Assembly (NCBI GenBank): GCA_011800155.1 | Contig: CM022373.1 | Location: forward strand, 1,116,001 to 1,180,000 | Reading direction: 5' to 3' | Source: Flammulina velutipes | Lineage: Eukaryota > Basidiomycota > Agaricomycetes > Agaricales > Physalacriaceae | Length of the DNA stretch: 64,000 nucleotides | Shown: in pieces, positions 13,912-26,156 of the stretch | How positions within the stretch are numbered: position 1 is the first letter of the stretch | Layout of the letters: every line of letters begins with the position of its first letter | Notes under the pieces: model-generated | Seen by the model: the letters and a program-made list of their open reading frames with translations, nothing else | What the model was told of the DNA's origin: nothing | The model's database searches: none | Made by a program: the position numbers and the translations under genes

Positions 13912-14270
13912 GTCGGAGTTGCTTCTTTCTTGTCTGTTACATATCACATACCCTAGAGTTGTTAAATTAACTCATTCATGCATTCCATCACTGGCAGCCG
14001 AAGAACAACTGAATACACAAGCCCTTGTGACGGTGAAACTGAGAATTTGGGCTTGCCTTTCGAAGCAAGCACCATTCTTTGAAAACCGCCACATCTCTTC
14101 ACCCGATACATAGCCAAGCCTCTGGTCCTTACCAAATCGGAAGTTCTAGAGAAAACCTAAATCGGCATTGATTACAGCGTATGGAACCTTCAACTTGAAA
14201 TCAGCTCGGATTCGTTTTCCTCTTTCCGAACGCTGCCCCGCTCTCGCTCTGAGAGAAAAATGAGGACGCC
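13912..14270. other. Intergenic between the two flavoprotein copies
   Basis: No ORF of note; it holds the 3' end of copy 1 and the promoter region of copy 2. Confidence 0.4.
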
Positions 14271-14279
14271 CTATAAATT
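14271..14279 (+). promoter_or_regulatory. TATA box of flavoprotein copy 2
   Basis: CTATAAATT, about 67 bp before the ATG at 14339. Confidence 0.5.
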
Positions 14280-14338
14280 AATTCGACCAACCCGCCTGGG
14301 CTTCTCGCGGACTTGTCTTCTGCGTGTCTAACCTTCCA

Positions 14339-15673
14339 ATGTCGCAATACAAAGACAACGGCAAATTGAACGTTGTAGTCGTTGGTGGTGGCTACGGCGC
14401 CATCGTGGCGCGCAACATCTCCGCTAGCCTCGACGCCTCGACGTTCAACCTCATCCTCATCAATCCCCGCCCGTATCGCATCCACCTGGTCGCCACAGCG
14501 CGCATGCTCGTCTCCGACCAAGACAAGCTGGAAGAGAAAGCGTTCATACCATACGACAAGGTGTTCCACAACGGCAATGGGACTTTTGTGCAGGCATCAG
14601 TCACGTCTGTAGAGAAAGAGAAGACTGGCGGGTTTGTGGTTCTCGACAACGGTGAGAAGCTACCTTTCTACGTGTTGGTTGTGGCGACTGGGTCAAAGTG
14701 GTCGGGTCCTTTGGATTTCCCAAATGACGCCGAGAAAGTTACTGCCTGGTTGGCGGAGCATCGGAGGAAGTTTAAGGAGGCCAAGAATATTGTTATAGCT
14801 GGAGGTGGTTCGCTCGCAATAGGTAGGGTTTCCTGAATGTTAATAGGCCCTATATCTGACCGCGTTATCTAGAGTTTTCGGGAGAGATTAAAGATATCTG
14901 GCCTGTGCGTTTGCGTGCATCCCCAGGACACTGCATATCCCTCACCTAGAGAGCTGACAGGACAAATCAGTCACCATCGTACACAACCAGAAGAAATTGC
15001 TCAACGACGCGTACCCTGATGGCTTCCGGAATCGTGTAGAACAGAGCGTCACGGCGCGCGGCGTTAAGGTCCTCCTTTACGACAGTGTCCGCGGGGACAT
15101 ACCGCCCGGAGCAAAAGTAGTTACCACTCGCAACGGCATGACCCTTCCCACAGACCTCGTCGTGCGCATCTCCCTGTTTAATCCATGCCATGCGAAGCAT
15201 TGACTTTTCAACAGATCCCAGCATGGGGAAACAAACCAAATACCGGACTCCTCTCGGCCCTGGGCGCAGATGTGCTCTCCCGAAACGGCTATGTCAAAAT
15301 CCGGGATACGTTCCAGCTGGAAGCATACTCGGACATATTCGCGCTGGGGGACATCATCGACGTGGATGAGCAGAAACAGGCGGGCAAGGCCGACGCGCAT
15401 GCGGCGATGGTGTCGGCGAATGTCTTGAGCTATGTGCGAGGCCAGCCGTTGAATAAAAAGTATAAGGGAAGCTATGAGATGATCATTATTACCAATGGGA
15501 AGGTAAGTACTATACCTCTCTGCTGGGGAGTTCTGCTGTTGACGTGTCATCAGTACGACGGCATTAGTTACCTGGGTGTGTTGTGGGGTCTTGTGTTTGG
15601 AGGCTGGTTCTCCAGTCTCTTCAAGGCGAAGGAATTACTCGTGTCCGCTACACGGGGAGCTATGGGTGTTTAA
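14339..15673 (+). CDS. FSP1/AIF-like FAD-dependent NAD(P)H oxidoreductase, copy 2
   Basis: Tandem paralogue of 12561-13911 with five exons in the same phases. FAD-binding VVVGGGYGAIVA, NAD-binding IAGGGSLAIEFSGEI and FALGDIIDVDEQ are kept. The usual G-L-E at the end of the second dinucleotide motif is A-I-E here, a mild departure. The tail hydrophobic segment is present (LGVLWGLVFGGWFSSLF). First-exon sequences of the copies are very similar at DNA level while the last exons have drifted more. About 374 residues. Function as for copy 1; duplication may have allowed different expression. Confidence 0.87.
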
Positions 15674-15946
15674 GTAAAGGTCAACGTTCAAATGATGTGG
15701 CAGCAAAACTCCTACAATAAATTTTGCTTAATCACTTGGTAATCCACGATGAAGGATTGAATATTGCCTCTGAATGCGACGTACCAGTCATCGTAACTCT
15801 CTTGGTGTTCAAAATGTGCAAAGCGAATTTGATCCATTCCGCCTCTAATGAATAGTAGATATGTAGACCGCGACTGTAAGCATAGACGATAAGTAGAGCA
15901 AAATAGGTTAGAGATGCAAAGTCAGATAATTGTGACGGAGCACCGT

Positions 15947-17413
15947 TTAAGAGGCGGCCATGATAGCTTTGGTCTTCACTGCCGCGTCTGCTAAAGCAAT
16001 CTCGAACGCGTGCAGATGCTCTTCAACGATCGTCCTCCCATCAACTCTTTTCGTCGTCGATATCTTTGGAGTCGTGGGTTCGCTGTCGTTTCCTTCAGTA
16101 GCGTCTGCGAGTCCCGCTTCCCATCTCTCTATCCTCGCCCGACTGCGCTCAGCGCTGTCCCAGTCTGTTCGCCATCCACCAATCTTGTTCTTGAGGGCTC
16201 TAATCTTACGACCTGCCTCTGTCGTTGCCGCGCCGTTGATTTGGGTTTGTTCCGATATGGTAGTGAGTGATGAGACGAGTGAAGTGGTGAATGAACGTAA
16301 ATCGGCTAATTGCGGTAATGTGACAGCAGGGGTTGGGGGACCGTTTATGGGGGGTGGTGGGGGGAAAGAGTCTTTCGAAGGAGAAGGCTGAGAGTCCAAT
16401 TCGTCGTCTTCGTCGTCTATGAGGTGCTGATTGTGATGATCTGGCTCCCAATCGTGTCCCTGGGGACTTCGTGGCGTCTCTCCAATGTGAGAAAGACGGC
16501 GGGAATCTGAGGTTGACGACTCTGCAGGAAAGTCTGCATCTCCGAGCTCCTCGATCCCCGTTAACTCTTCCAACAGGCCCAAAACATCACTTCCTCCTAC
16601 TTCGCCAGCAATCTTTCGAAATTCCCTTTCATATCCAAGGAGCTCGCGTACCTGCCCTTCCCGATCTCGAGCAGTGTCGTTAAGACGACGAATGACGTCT
16701 GACGCGATTTTCTCGAGAGCTGGCTGTTGGGAGGACGAGGACCCGGAGTCTATATCAATGCAGCGCAGATGGGAAAGGAATTTATCGGTGGACTCTAAGT
16801 TTTCGGCGAGGACCTCCATAGCGTCCTTTTGCTCGTGTCTGTGGCGTTTTGGGGAGGCGGTGGGGCTGTCGAGGACGGGATCGTAGGGCTGGGATTCATG
16901 ATCAATGTGGTCTGGGGTACCGTTGAATGAAGACGAATCCAAAGTCTCGGAGTCGGTGAGATCGTCAACGGCCAAGTGAGGCGGTTCGTGCTGCGGACGT
17001 GGATTCTCGTCATCTATGCCCTCTGCGCCCTCGTCGTACTCGATACCGAATTCCTCAGCCAAGAGTTTGGACCCGGCGCTAGGCTCAGGCATGAGCGCCA
17101 CTGCAAGCTCGTGGGCAAGAGAATGTCTACCGTTGGCGGCGTCGTCGTCCATGACATGGGCCAAACTAGACGACCCTCGCAGAGAGGCGGACGAGCGACG
17201 TGGAAGAACTGACTGTCGTGAAGGAGACCTGCGTGGCGACATTGTCTTTGACGGCGTCAAGTATCTGGAATTTGAGGCAAAGACATCGTCGGCGTCGTCG
17301 AACTGGGCCATGGTGGACGTCAAAGACAAAGAGGCGGTCGGACGCGTTGGTAGATTGGAGTCAAGTGTAGTGACCGGCAGATCCCGAAGCATTTCCTTTT
17401 GTCCACCGGCCAT
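15947..17413 (-). CDS. Uncharacterised Ser/Pro/acid-rich protein with helical C-terminus
   Basis: A single-exon frame of up to 492 residues. Candidate starts are at 17425 (MNLT), 17413 (MAGGQ) and 17311 (MAQFDD). The N-terminal third is basic and serine-rich (SPRRSPSRQ-type), the middle acidic with a proline run (PPPPP, near 16350). The C-terminal 100 residues look helical, with ERSRARIERWEAGL and VEEHLHAFEIALADAA. I recognise no domain. The ATG at 17413 shares CATG with the POP5 start codon on the other strand, so either the transcripts overlap or translation starts further in, for example at 17311. Real gene likely because the frame is long; product unknown. Confidence 0.65.
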   Translation of the reverse strand: MAGGQKEMLRDLPVTTLDSNLPTRPTASLSLTSTMAQFDDADDVFASNSRYLTPSKTMSPRRSPSRQSVLPRRSSASLRGSSSLAHVMDDDAANGRHSLAHELAVALMPEPSAGSKLLAEEFGIEYDEGAEGIDDENPRPQHEPPHLAVDDLTDSETLDSSSFNGTPDHIDHESQPYDPVLDSPTASPKRHRHEQKDAMEVLAENLESTDKFLSHLRCIDIDSGSSSSQQPALEKIASDVIRRLNDTARDREGQVRELLGYEREFRKIAGEVGGSDVLGLLEELTGIEELGDADFPAESSTSDSRRLSHIGETPRSPQGHDWEPDHHNQHLIDDEDDELDSQPSPSKDSFPPPPPINGPPTPAVTLPQLADLRSFTTSLVSSLTTISEQTQINGAATTEAGRKIRALKNKIGGWRTDWDSAERSRARIERWEAGLADATEGNDSEPTTPKISTTKRVDGRTIVEEHLHAFEIALADAAVKTKAIMAAS

Positions 17414-18069
17414 GGTCAGATTCAAGGTATTGCCAGTCTCCTTGGAAATATCTTATTAGTATTGATTCTCGTAGAATAGGTGGCTCCTAATCGAATTCAT
17501 ACCTCTTGACCAGACAAAACCCGCACAAAGCAGACTTGAAAGTAAACACATCTGGGCTGCTCTCCGTGATTCAATTCAAGATAATTTTGGCGACGTCGGT
17601 TGGGGAAGCGTCTCCCATTCCCTTACCGGTGCCTAGTGACTTGCCCTCACGCGTAAAGCCATGCTCACGATATCCTTCAGTCAAATATTTCTCTCCAACG
17701 ACAAATCTCTGCATAGTACGCGTAGCAAGGGAGCATCATCAAGTAGCACGCGGTGGCGTAACACTCCTCAAGTCCATTGACGGTATTCGCGTCCTACCAT
17801 ATGTTATCGATCTAACCGGTACGTGAGATGTATCCAACCAAACACTTGCTTTTTATTCTTTAGGCACCATAAAGCACGCACAGTTGACTGCCATAGAGCA
17901 CAATCGCAAAATAGTTGCCCGTTTCCGCGCTAGAGCGGGGACATCTGGTATTGGGTCTCATGTTTTCACCGTTCTGCAACTTATTCAACGCACATTAGCA
18001 TCATACCACGACACCTACACTCAATATCTCGATGTTAGCAACTCGGAAATTGAATCCTTGAAGGACTAG
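17412..18069 (+). CDS. POP5: RNase P/MRP protein subunit POP5
   Basis: Four exons (17412-17426, 17475-17628, 17681-17818, 17864-18069) give 170 residues. The first exon codes only MVRFK and is joined to NRWLLIEFIP, matching the conserved POP5 N-terminus. LCIVRVAREHHQVA and DLTGTIKHAQ are the other family landmarks, the latter spanning an intron. POP5 is a protein of RNase P (pre-tRNA 5' processing) and RNase MRP (rRNA processing) in the nucleus. No single reading frame covers the gene, so it is easy to miss without splicing. It is divergent from, and abuts or overlaps, the minus-strand gene 15947-17413, and convergent with 18315-20295. Confidence 0.88.
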
Positions 18070-18314
18070 CAGCACCGAAACCAGGAGAAGTAGCAGATGC
18101 TCGTAGGGTGCATATACAGTGGAGATCAGAGGCATAGGCATAGTTCATTTGGTACTACCGGATTCACCCAATAGTACAGCATGCGAGTAACAATAAATAC
18201 GATAAAACAATCTAGAAACAGTCAAAGCCCGGTGCACAGCAAGGTCATAACAAGAACACGAAAACAAAAAAAAAAACAGAACCATAGAGACAAAGAAAAT
18301 AGAGAGGAAAAATA

Positions 18315-20295
18315 CTAAGCACGCTGCCTAGGTCCAAAACGCTGCTTCCTCGCATCTGTCATAACCTTCCTTCCCATAGGTGAGAGCTCTGAAGACGAAG
18401 CCGGAGACGGCACATTCTCATCAGGCTGCACAAACACGCCAGGCGTAACAACAGCGCGCAACAACGCCTGACGTCCGCTACCATTTCGCAAGGGGGTGGA
18501 AGGAAGCTCAGCCTTCGCCGTCAAGCCCAAGCCATTCCCATTCTCCTTGTCCAACACACGGCTTCTTGAAATAGAAGAAGTTGCGGACGACGTGGAGGAC
18601 ATGCGTCGCTGCATCTTACGCGGGCGAGAGGGAATAGCGGTGAAGTGATCTTTGGAAGACGAAGACAAATGGTGAGAGGAACGCGGGTGTGTATGGTCGG
18701 GAGTGGATTCTCCTTTCCTGGATCTTCGTTCCTTAGTGGCAGGAGATTTCGAAGACAGGCGAGGGCCTCGAGGAATGCGACTTCCATATCGATCCATATA
18801 ATGGTTGGGGGTAGGAGCGGTTACCATAACGGTGGTGGGAATGGTCATGATGACCTTGACCTGGCGTTGCTCCTCTGCAGCCTGATCATTCACCGAAGAC
18901 GGAGCGAGAGGCAGTTTACTGGGTAAGGGAGGAGGAGCGTGCGTGCGAGATGGTTGCGAGTCGTGGGACATACTCTTGTAGGAGGTGAATATATCACAGA
19001 CGGTGTCTGCGACAGAGGTATCATGAGTGGAAGGTATCGCGGATGTATCCGAAGCCGTGTCAAATGTGTCAGTAGAAAACCGTGAGGGGAGGACACTATG
19101 AGCAGATGATGGTGTGCTGAAAGTGCTGGGAGGGTCTGGCAGAGAACGATCCAGATCAACCTCTTCTGGCGCGCGAGAACGACGCTTGGTGGCGAGGAAC
19201 CCAAATACATCAATTGCTCTTTGAGGCGTAGTAGGGGCTGGAAGTTCAGGTGATGTCTGCCTGGAGGAAGATACGTAGGCTGGTGTCGCACTGGAGGCAG
19301 TACTCATTTCAACATCCAGAGAAGAAATGGTGCATTGATCAATCACGCTCGCAGAACGATCGTAGTCGGAAGAGAATGTGTTGTCAGAAAAGACGGGTGT
19401 GATGGAGTTATTGGGAGAAATACGTGGCTCTCTTGGGAGAGCTAGAGACGCCATTGATGAGCAAGCAGACTGCTCTCTAGAGGACGATGTGAGTATTCGG
19501 ATAAGTTTCTTGGCGTAGTGCTTACCCAAGGAATCGTTCAGCCCATGAGATATCGCCTTCGCAAGCAGTGGTATTATTTCCTTGGCGGGTTGACGGAGAT
19601 CCTAATAGCTGGCGCAGAGTAGAACCATTCCTTCGAGTTTGGGCGCGACCATCTACGGCGGCGGCGGCGGGCTCTTGAGAAGGAGTCGGTGGCGGGGAAG
19701 GGGACGTGTTCGAAAAAGCCTGTTCAGGCAGGCGCCCATGGTTGTCATACAATTCCAACAAGCTGGCAACTGAGGGATCTGAACGAAGTCGGATGACGGC
19801 GGACGTATCCTGCTCGTTGCGTTGACGACGTGGTTTGGGAGTTATCGGGTCGTCAACGTCATGCTCGGAGGGGCTGTCGTAAGCCGAGCCAGTAGTACCT
19901 GTATAACGTTCCTTTTGGTGAACAGTAACCTTGTAGCTTCCCTTGCTGTAGCTGCTGTTCCGTAGACTAGTAGAGCCTGAAGAGCCGGTGGGAGTCATCA
20001 AAACACGGTCGATGGGATGAGCTGCGAGGTAAGTCAGTCGATTGAATGGGAGAATGTGGCGAGAGTAGTTACGCAGTGGAGGTAACGACTCGGGATCTAC
20101 TTCTGGCATGGCTGCATAGCGAGCCGAAGAGGATCTGAGAAGTTTATTGGCGACTGCCTCGCTTTCGTCGTCTGCAAGAGCTGGGCGATAGCGAAAGTCC
20201 ATTGCGAGGCCTGATTCGTCTGCGGGAACGGCAGTGCGTTTAGATTTCTTGTTTTTCTTTGATCCAAGAGAGAGGAAGCGTTTGAGGAAGCCCAT
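18315..20295 (-). CDS. Uncharacterised serine-rich, largely disordered protein
   Basis: Two exons (19526-20295 and 18315-19476) separated by a 49-bp intron (GTAAGC..CTCTAG) give 643 residues. The N-terminus MGFLKRFLSLGSKKNKK is strongly basic and could contact membrane; it lacks the small residue at position 6 that favours myristoylation. The rest is rich in S, P, T and R, with a proline/alanine tract (SPPPTPSQEPAAAA) and many SP/TP sites, suggesting a phosphorylated scaffold-like protein. No domain recognised. Two long frames had to be joined by splicing; the join keeps frame. It is divergent from the DUF202 gene with 151 bp between starts. Confidence 0.65.
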
Positions 20296-20446
20296 TGTAT
20301 TTCGTTAGAGCGAGTAAAGAGTGTCGTTTCTTGTCTTGACTGGTCGTGGAAGGAAGGAAAAGTCGAACCAAGCTTGCACATGTTTGGCTGAGGCTCTTGG
20401 CGTGTCTGGGTCAGGTGACCCTGTCCGTCATCCACCTTCCGCCACC

Positions 20447-20916
20447 ATGTCGACGGCCAGAAAATCGTTTGTAGATCGCGTACTGGGCGTCAGACTCGTG
20501 CAGAATACGGGGAGCACTGCGAGGGATTTTTGCATGCTTGAAAGGAATATACTCTCCCATTTGAAACTCGCCCTCCTGCTTTCTGTTCTGTCCTCTTCTC
20601 TCCTCCTGCAAACCCGTCTCGTACCATCCGAGGGAGATTCAGAGGACATTGGTGCATCCACCTACGGAATGCCGCTGTCCATTCTACAATTCATTGCGGC
20701 CATTCTAGCCGTCGTGGCAGGCGTTTGGGAATTTCTCTCTGGCTGCAATGATCTGCAGCATATGACTACCTTTTTGAACTCTCCAAAGTACGTGAACAGT
20801 ACGAACAGTGGATCTGTTGTCGATGATTAATCTACAGGCCTCATTTTGCCATCATGTCTACGGTTCTTGCCATCGTGGTTGTAACATGTATTATACTTCT
20901 GGACTATGATAAGTAG
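20447..20916 (+). CDS. DUF202-family small membrane protein
   Basis: Two exons (20447-20787, 20838-20916) give 139 residues. The ATG has a good context (GCCACCATG). After a basic start comes NTGSTARDFCMLERN, which matches the conserved DUF202 segment before the first helix. Three hydrophobic helices follow: LALLLSVLSSSLLL, ILQFIAAILAVVAGVWEF and, in exon 2, MSTVLAIVVVTCIILL. DUF202 proteins occur across fungi and bacteria, some fused to vacuolar polyphosphate proteins; this stand-alone form has no assigned role. Confidence 0.75.
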
Positions 20917-21114
20917 AACGAACGTGTATTCATTTTACATCGAGGCGCAATTGCAACACGTAATATCGGATGCATGTGGTCCCGATATAGCAATCGGCGA
21001 ATCGTACTATCATTATTTTTTGAAGAGTTTCCGCTCACCCTGTTTGCCGTTCCGTCTTTCTTCGTCTTTCTTCCATCTCTCTCTGGTTAGTTTCGCCGAC
21101 GCCGCCACATCTCG

Positions 21115-23270
21115 ATGAGAATCAGCCAGAAAATCGAACAGTCCGCTAAAACAGACAAGATATGGTGGTCCTTTGAATACTTTCCTCCTCGGACTGCTCA
21201 GGTATTGTCGACAACGCTCTGTGTTGCTCCCAGGCGCTAAACGCTTCACTAGGGTCTTCAAAATCTGTTGGATCGCATAGAGCGCATGCGAGCACTGGGG
21301 CCAGAATTCATAGACATTACATGGTACGCTCCGCCGTCCATTCCTCCGGGCTGATAAAACTCACAAGACCATAGGAATGCTGGTGGCCGGACCTCTGATC
21401 TAACAGCAGAGATGGTCAAGACCTGCCAGGGAATGATTGGTATCGAGACGTGCATGCATCTCACATGCACCAACATGCCAAAGGAGAAAGTCGACATCGC
21501 ACTTCGGGTGGGCAGGCCGAAATATCTTTTCCCGTCGCTCGACTCACCTCATCGCAGGAAGCAAAGATCTCTGGCTGCAGAAATGTCCTGGCTCTACGTG
21601 GCGACCCTCCCGCAGGCAAGGAAGAGTGGGAGGCTGTCGAGGACGGCTTTGTGCACGGCATCGATCTGGTCAAGCATATACGACGTGACTACGGCGACTA
21701 CTTTGACATTGCTGTTGCCGGATTCCCTCAACACCAACTTCTTCCCCCAGACGAGCTCGCGTTCGAGCTGAAATGCCTCAAGGAAAAGATTGACGCCGGT
21801 GTCAGCTTCATCTTTACTCAGATGTTCTACGACGTCGAGCTCTTCATTGAGTGGGTCAAGTCTGTTCGCGCTGCCGGAATCACCATTCCAATCGTACCCG
21901 GTATCGCCCCCATCCAAACTTGGAACGGGTTTATGAGGGCGACTAGCTTGGCCAAGACAATCATCCCCCAGTCCTTTATGGACGTGCTAGAGCCTCATAA
22001 GAACAACGACGAAAAAGTCCGAGAGCTAGGAACCAAGCTCGTTGCAGCCATGTGTAGACAAATTCTTGACGCTCAACTTGGGATACGCGGACTACATTTT
22101 TATACTATGAACCTAGAGAAGGGCACCAAGATGCTCCTGGAAGAGCTCAACCTTGTGCCTCGTGTAGAGACAATCAAACCCCTTCCTTGGAGGCAGGTTC
22201 GTAATGTGTTGACTACTCCCCTTCCTCGGATTGACGTTATTTTCACAGTGCCTCACCCCCAGTCGTCGTTCGGAGACCATACGACCTATATTCTGGGCAA
22301 ATCGTACAAAGTCCTACATTTCGCGCACCGAAAACTGGGACGAGTACCCCAACGGCCGATTTGGTGACTCTCGCAGTCCTGCCTACGGTGAGCTTGATGG
22401 TTATGGCGTTTCGATAAAGCAAAGCGTGAGTTTTCCAGTATGTCGTGAGCACTAGATTTTAACAGTGTGTTTAGAAAGAAGATGCTTTGCGGCTATGGGG
22501 CGAACCGACATCCTTTAGAGATATAGAGATTTTATTTGCTCGGTTCTGTCGCGGAGACCTTTCTGCTTTACCATGGTCCGACCAGGCTCCAGCTGTTGAG
22601 ACCTCTGTCATCTCTCAACAGCTCTCTCAGATGAATGAGCTCGGCTTCCTCACCATCAACTCTCAGCCAGCTGTCAACGGCGTCAGAAGCGACGACAAGG
22701 TGTTTGGATGGGGTCCAAGTAATGGTTACGTCTACCAGAAGGTATGTTTACGTCCCTCCTTGTCAAAACATTCACTGACGATGAAACGCAGGCATATCTG
22801 GAGTTCTTCGTTGCGCCTGCTTTACTATCCCTTCTGTTATCGCACATCGAACGTGACAGCAACATCACCTACTATGTGATCAACAAGAGAGGCGATCTGA
22901 GGACCAACACGCACTCTGATGGACCCAACGCTGTTACTTGGGGTGTGTTCCCTGGCAAGGAGATTATACAGCCTACCATCGTGGAAGCTGTTAGTTTCAT
23001 GGCCTGGAAGGTGAGGGTCTTCCTTCTGACCTCCATTTATCATATATTCATTATTCCCTTTAGGATGAAGCATACGAACTTGGGCAACAATGGTCCAAAG
23101 TATACGACCCCGAATCTCCCTCGGCCAAGATTATCAACGACCTCATGGACACCTGCTTCCTCGTCAACGTCGTCCACAACAACTTCCACGACCAGGAGGC
23201 CATCTTCCGGCCCTTCATCCAGGCTGGAGAGGAATACAAAAAGACTCTCGTGAACGGGTCGGCCCATTAG
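21115..23270 (+). CDS. MTHFR: Methylenetetrahydrofolate reductase
   Basis: About eight exons. The start MRISQKIEQ is followed by [31 protein letters not shown] and [18 protein letters not shown], all landmarks of the FAD-binding TIM barrel. FIFTQMFYD and [10 protein letters not shown] lie later in the barrel. The eukaryotic C-terminal regulatory domain is present ([40 protein letters not shown]) and the protein ends VNGSAH. The enzyme reduces 5,10-methylene-THF to 5-methyl-THF for methionine synthesis, in the cytosol. Fungi commonly carry two isoforms; which one this is cannot be told here. I would expect about 600 residues. Confidence 0.93.
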
Positions 23271-23623
23271 ACCGTTCAACGTTCAACCCTCACATTCTCT
23301 TGATTTCCATTCACTGTATTTTGTTTCTACGATCTGTTGTTTTATTTAGGCCCATCCATCCTCCTCACGATTATTGCATAGCCCGGGTTCAACCCCCGGT
23401 GCGCCTTGGTTTTCACGCTTTGCATCTGCTCATACTCTCACATTGCCAGTACCTACATACACTGCATCCAACTGCATCACATATACTTTACAATCTATAC
23501 TCTATAACGTTCTCGATACCAATGATAAAGTCAATTTGAGCTCAAAGTAGACATTGCTTATGTAATGCACGACGCGTCAGCTGTTGTACGCGTCGCAGCC
23601 TTTGCTTTCCACCGTCATTCGCT
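23271..23623. other. Intergenic between MTHFR and RPT4
   Basis: 3' flank of MTHFR and the RPT4 promoter region. It contains a tRNA T-arm-like hairpin (about 23383-23405), discussed among the findings; no gene. Confidence 0.4.
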
Positions 23624-25209
<1,586 letters not shown>

Positions 25210-25369
25210 CCCTTTTCATTTTGTTACCGTACATCGCTGCAATTTAATCTGTCGTGGCATCATGAACGCTTGGATTGAGCTAAAATGTGGCGTAAGTGCG
25301 CCGTACGGCCACAGTGCTTCGTAGGCCACATGACATCAAGCAAACGTCATATCTGTCTCGGAATCCGGA

Positions 25370-25376
25370 TATAAAG
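25370..25376 (+). promoter_or_regulatory. TATA box of the small hydrophilic gene
   Basis: TATAAAG, 53 bp before the ATG at 25423. Confidence 0.5.
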
Positions 25377-25422
25377 GTCGCGGCCGTTGAACGTAGTGCT
25401 AGTAACTTAACATTACCCCACC

Positions 25423-25830
25423 ATGTCCACTACGCACGCAAACGTATTCGCAGCGCAGCCCTCCAACTATGGTACGCACATTCCTGTTCTCATGTTTCTA
25501 CGCTCAAAGTCTTCTCAGAGGGGTCTCAACAGACCTTTGACAGCAAGACCAACAACTACCCTCAAGAGGGCGATAGTAAATATCCCTATAGGCGGCGTCG
25601 GCTAGGATTTTCCTACTGATATATTTGTAGCTACGTCGTCTGGAGGGTACGGCGCATCTCCCGATGTGTGGTCAAACAAGTCGCAGCGCGGCGGGCAAGA
25701 TCCGTATCGCCATCACAAGACCAATAGTACTGGCGCGATTCAGCAATCCCTCAGCGGTACTGATTTGACGTCGGGGCTGGATGATGCTAAGCAAGGAAGC
25801 GATAGTATCATGACGGAGGCTGATGTTTGA
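25423..25830 (+). CDS. Small hydrophilic protein of unknown function
   Basis: Three exons (25423-25471, 25519-25575, 25631-25830) give 101 residues in a consistent frame; the second intron has a good branch-like CTGAT before TTTGTAG. The product starts MSTTHANVFAAQPSNY, is rich in S, G, Q, D and N, has no hydrophobic segment and ends SIMTEADV. It looks intrinsically disordered. I do not recognise the family. A TATA box at the right distance and coherent splicing support it as a gene; no unspliced frame shows it whole. Confidence 0.6.
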
Positions 25831-26156
25831 GCCTCCACGGTCTGGGTTCAGCATTTCATTGGGTTTCAGAGGAATCAAGAGAAGAGTGTATATCCAAATT
25901 TGTATCAATAGCGCATTGTCCAATGCCCATGGCAAGGCAGAAAGTACAACGCATGTCCAAGTCGAGATCAAAGCGGTCGGAAATATTCCCACGTTCTTGT
26001 TTTTTCTTTGCAACATTGATGTCAACTAGAATAGGACATTGTCCTGGATATGTCGCTCGTTGTCCTCGCTTTGCAACCATGATATGGCTAGCAGTATCAT
26101 TTAAATGGAAGCTGTTGGAGGTATGTCGATATATCCCAACTATCGTCCTCATCCTC
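25831..26156. other. Intergenic, upstream of the RBR ligase gene
   Basis: An ORF in the frame of the RBR gene runs through this stretch without a stop from 25827, so an upstream start or extra 5' exon cannot be excluded. A TATATCCC sequence near 26130 lies shortly before the chosen ATG. Confidence 0.4.

Noticed and set aside
16010..17212. Several plus-strand ORFs across the 15.9-17.4 kb gene
   Set aside because: They are reverse reads of the acidic and serine-rich minus-strand frame, which is far longer and continuous.
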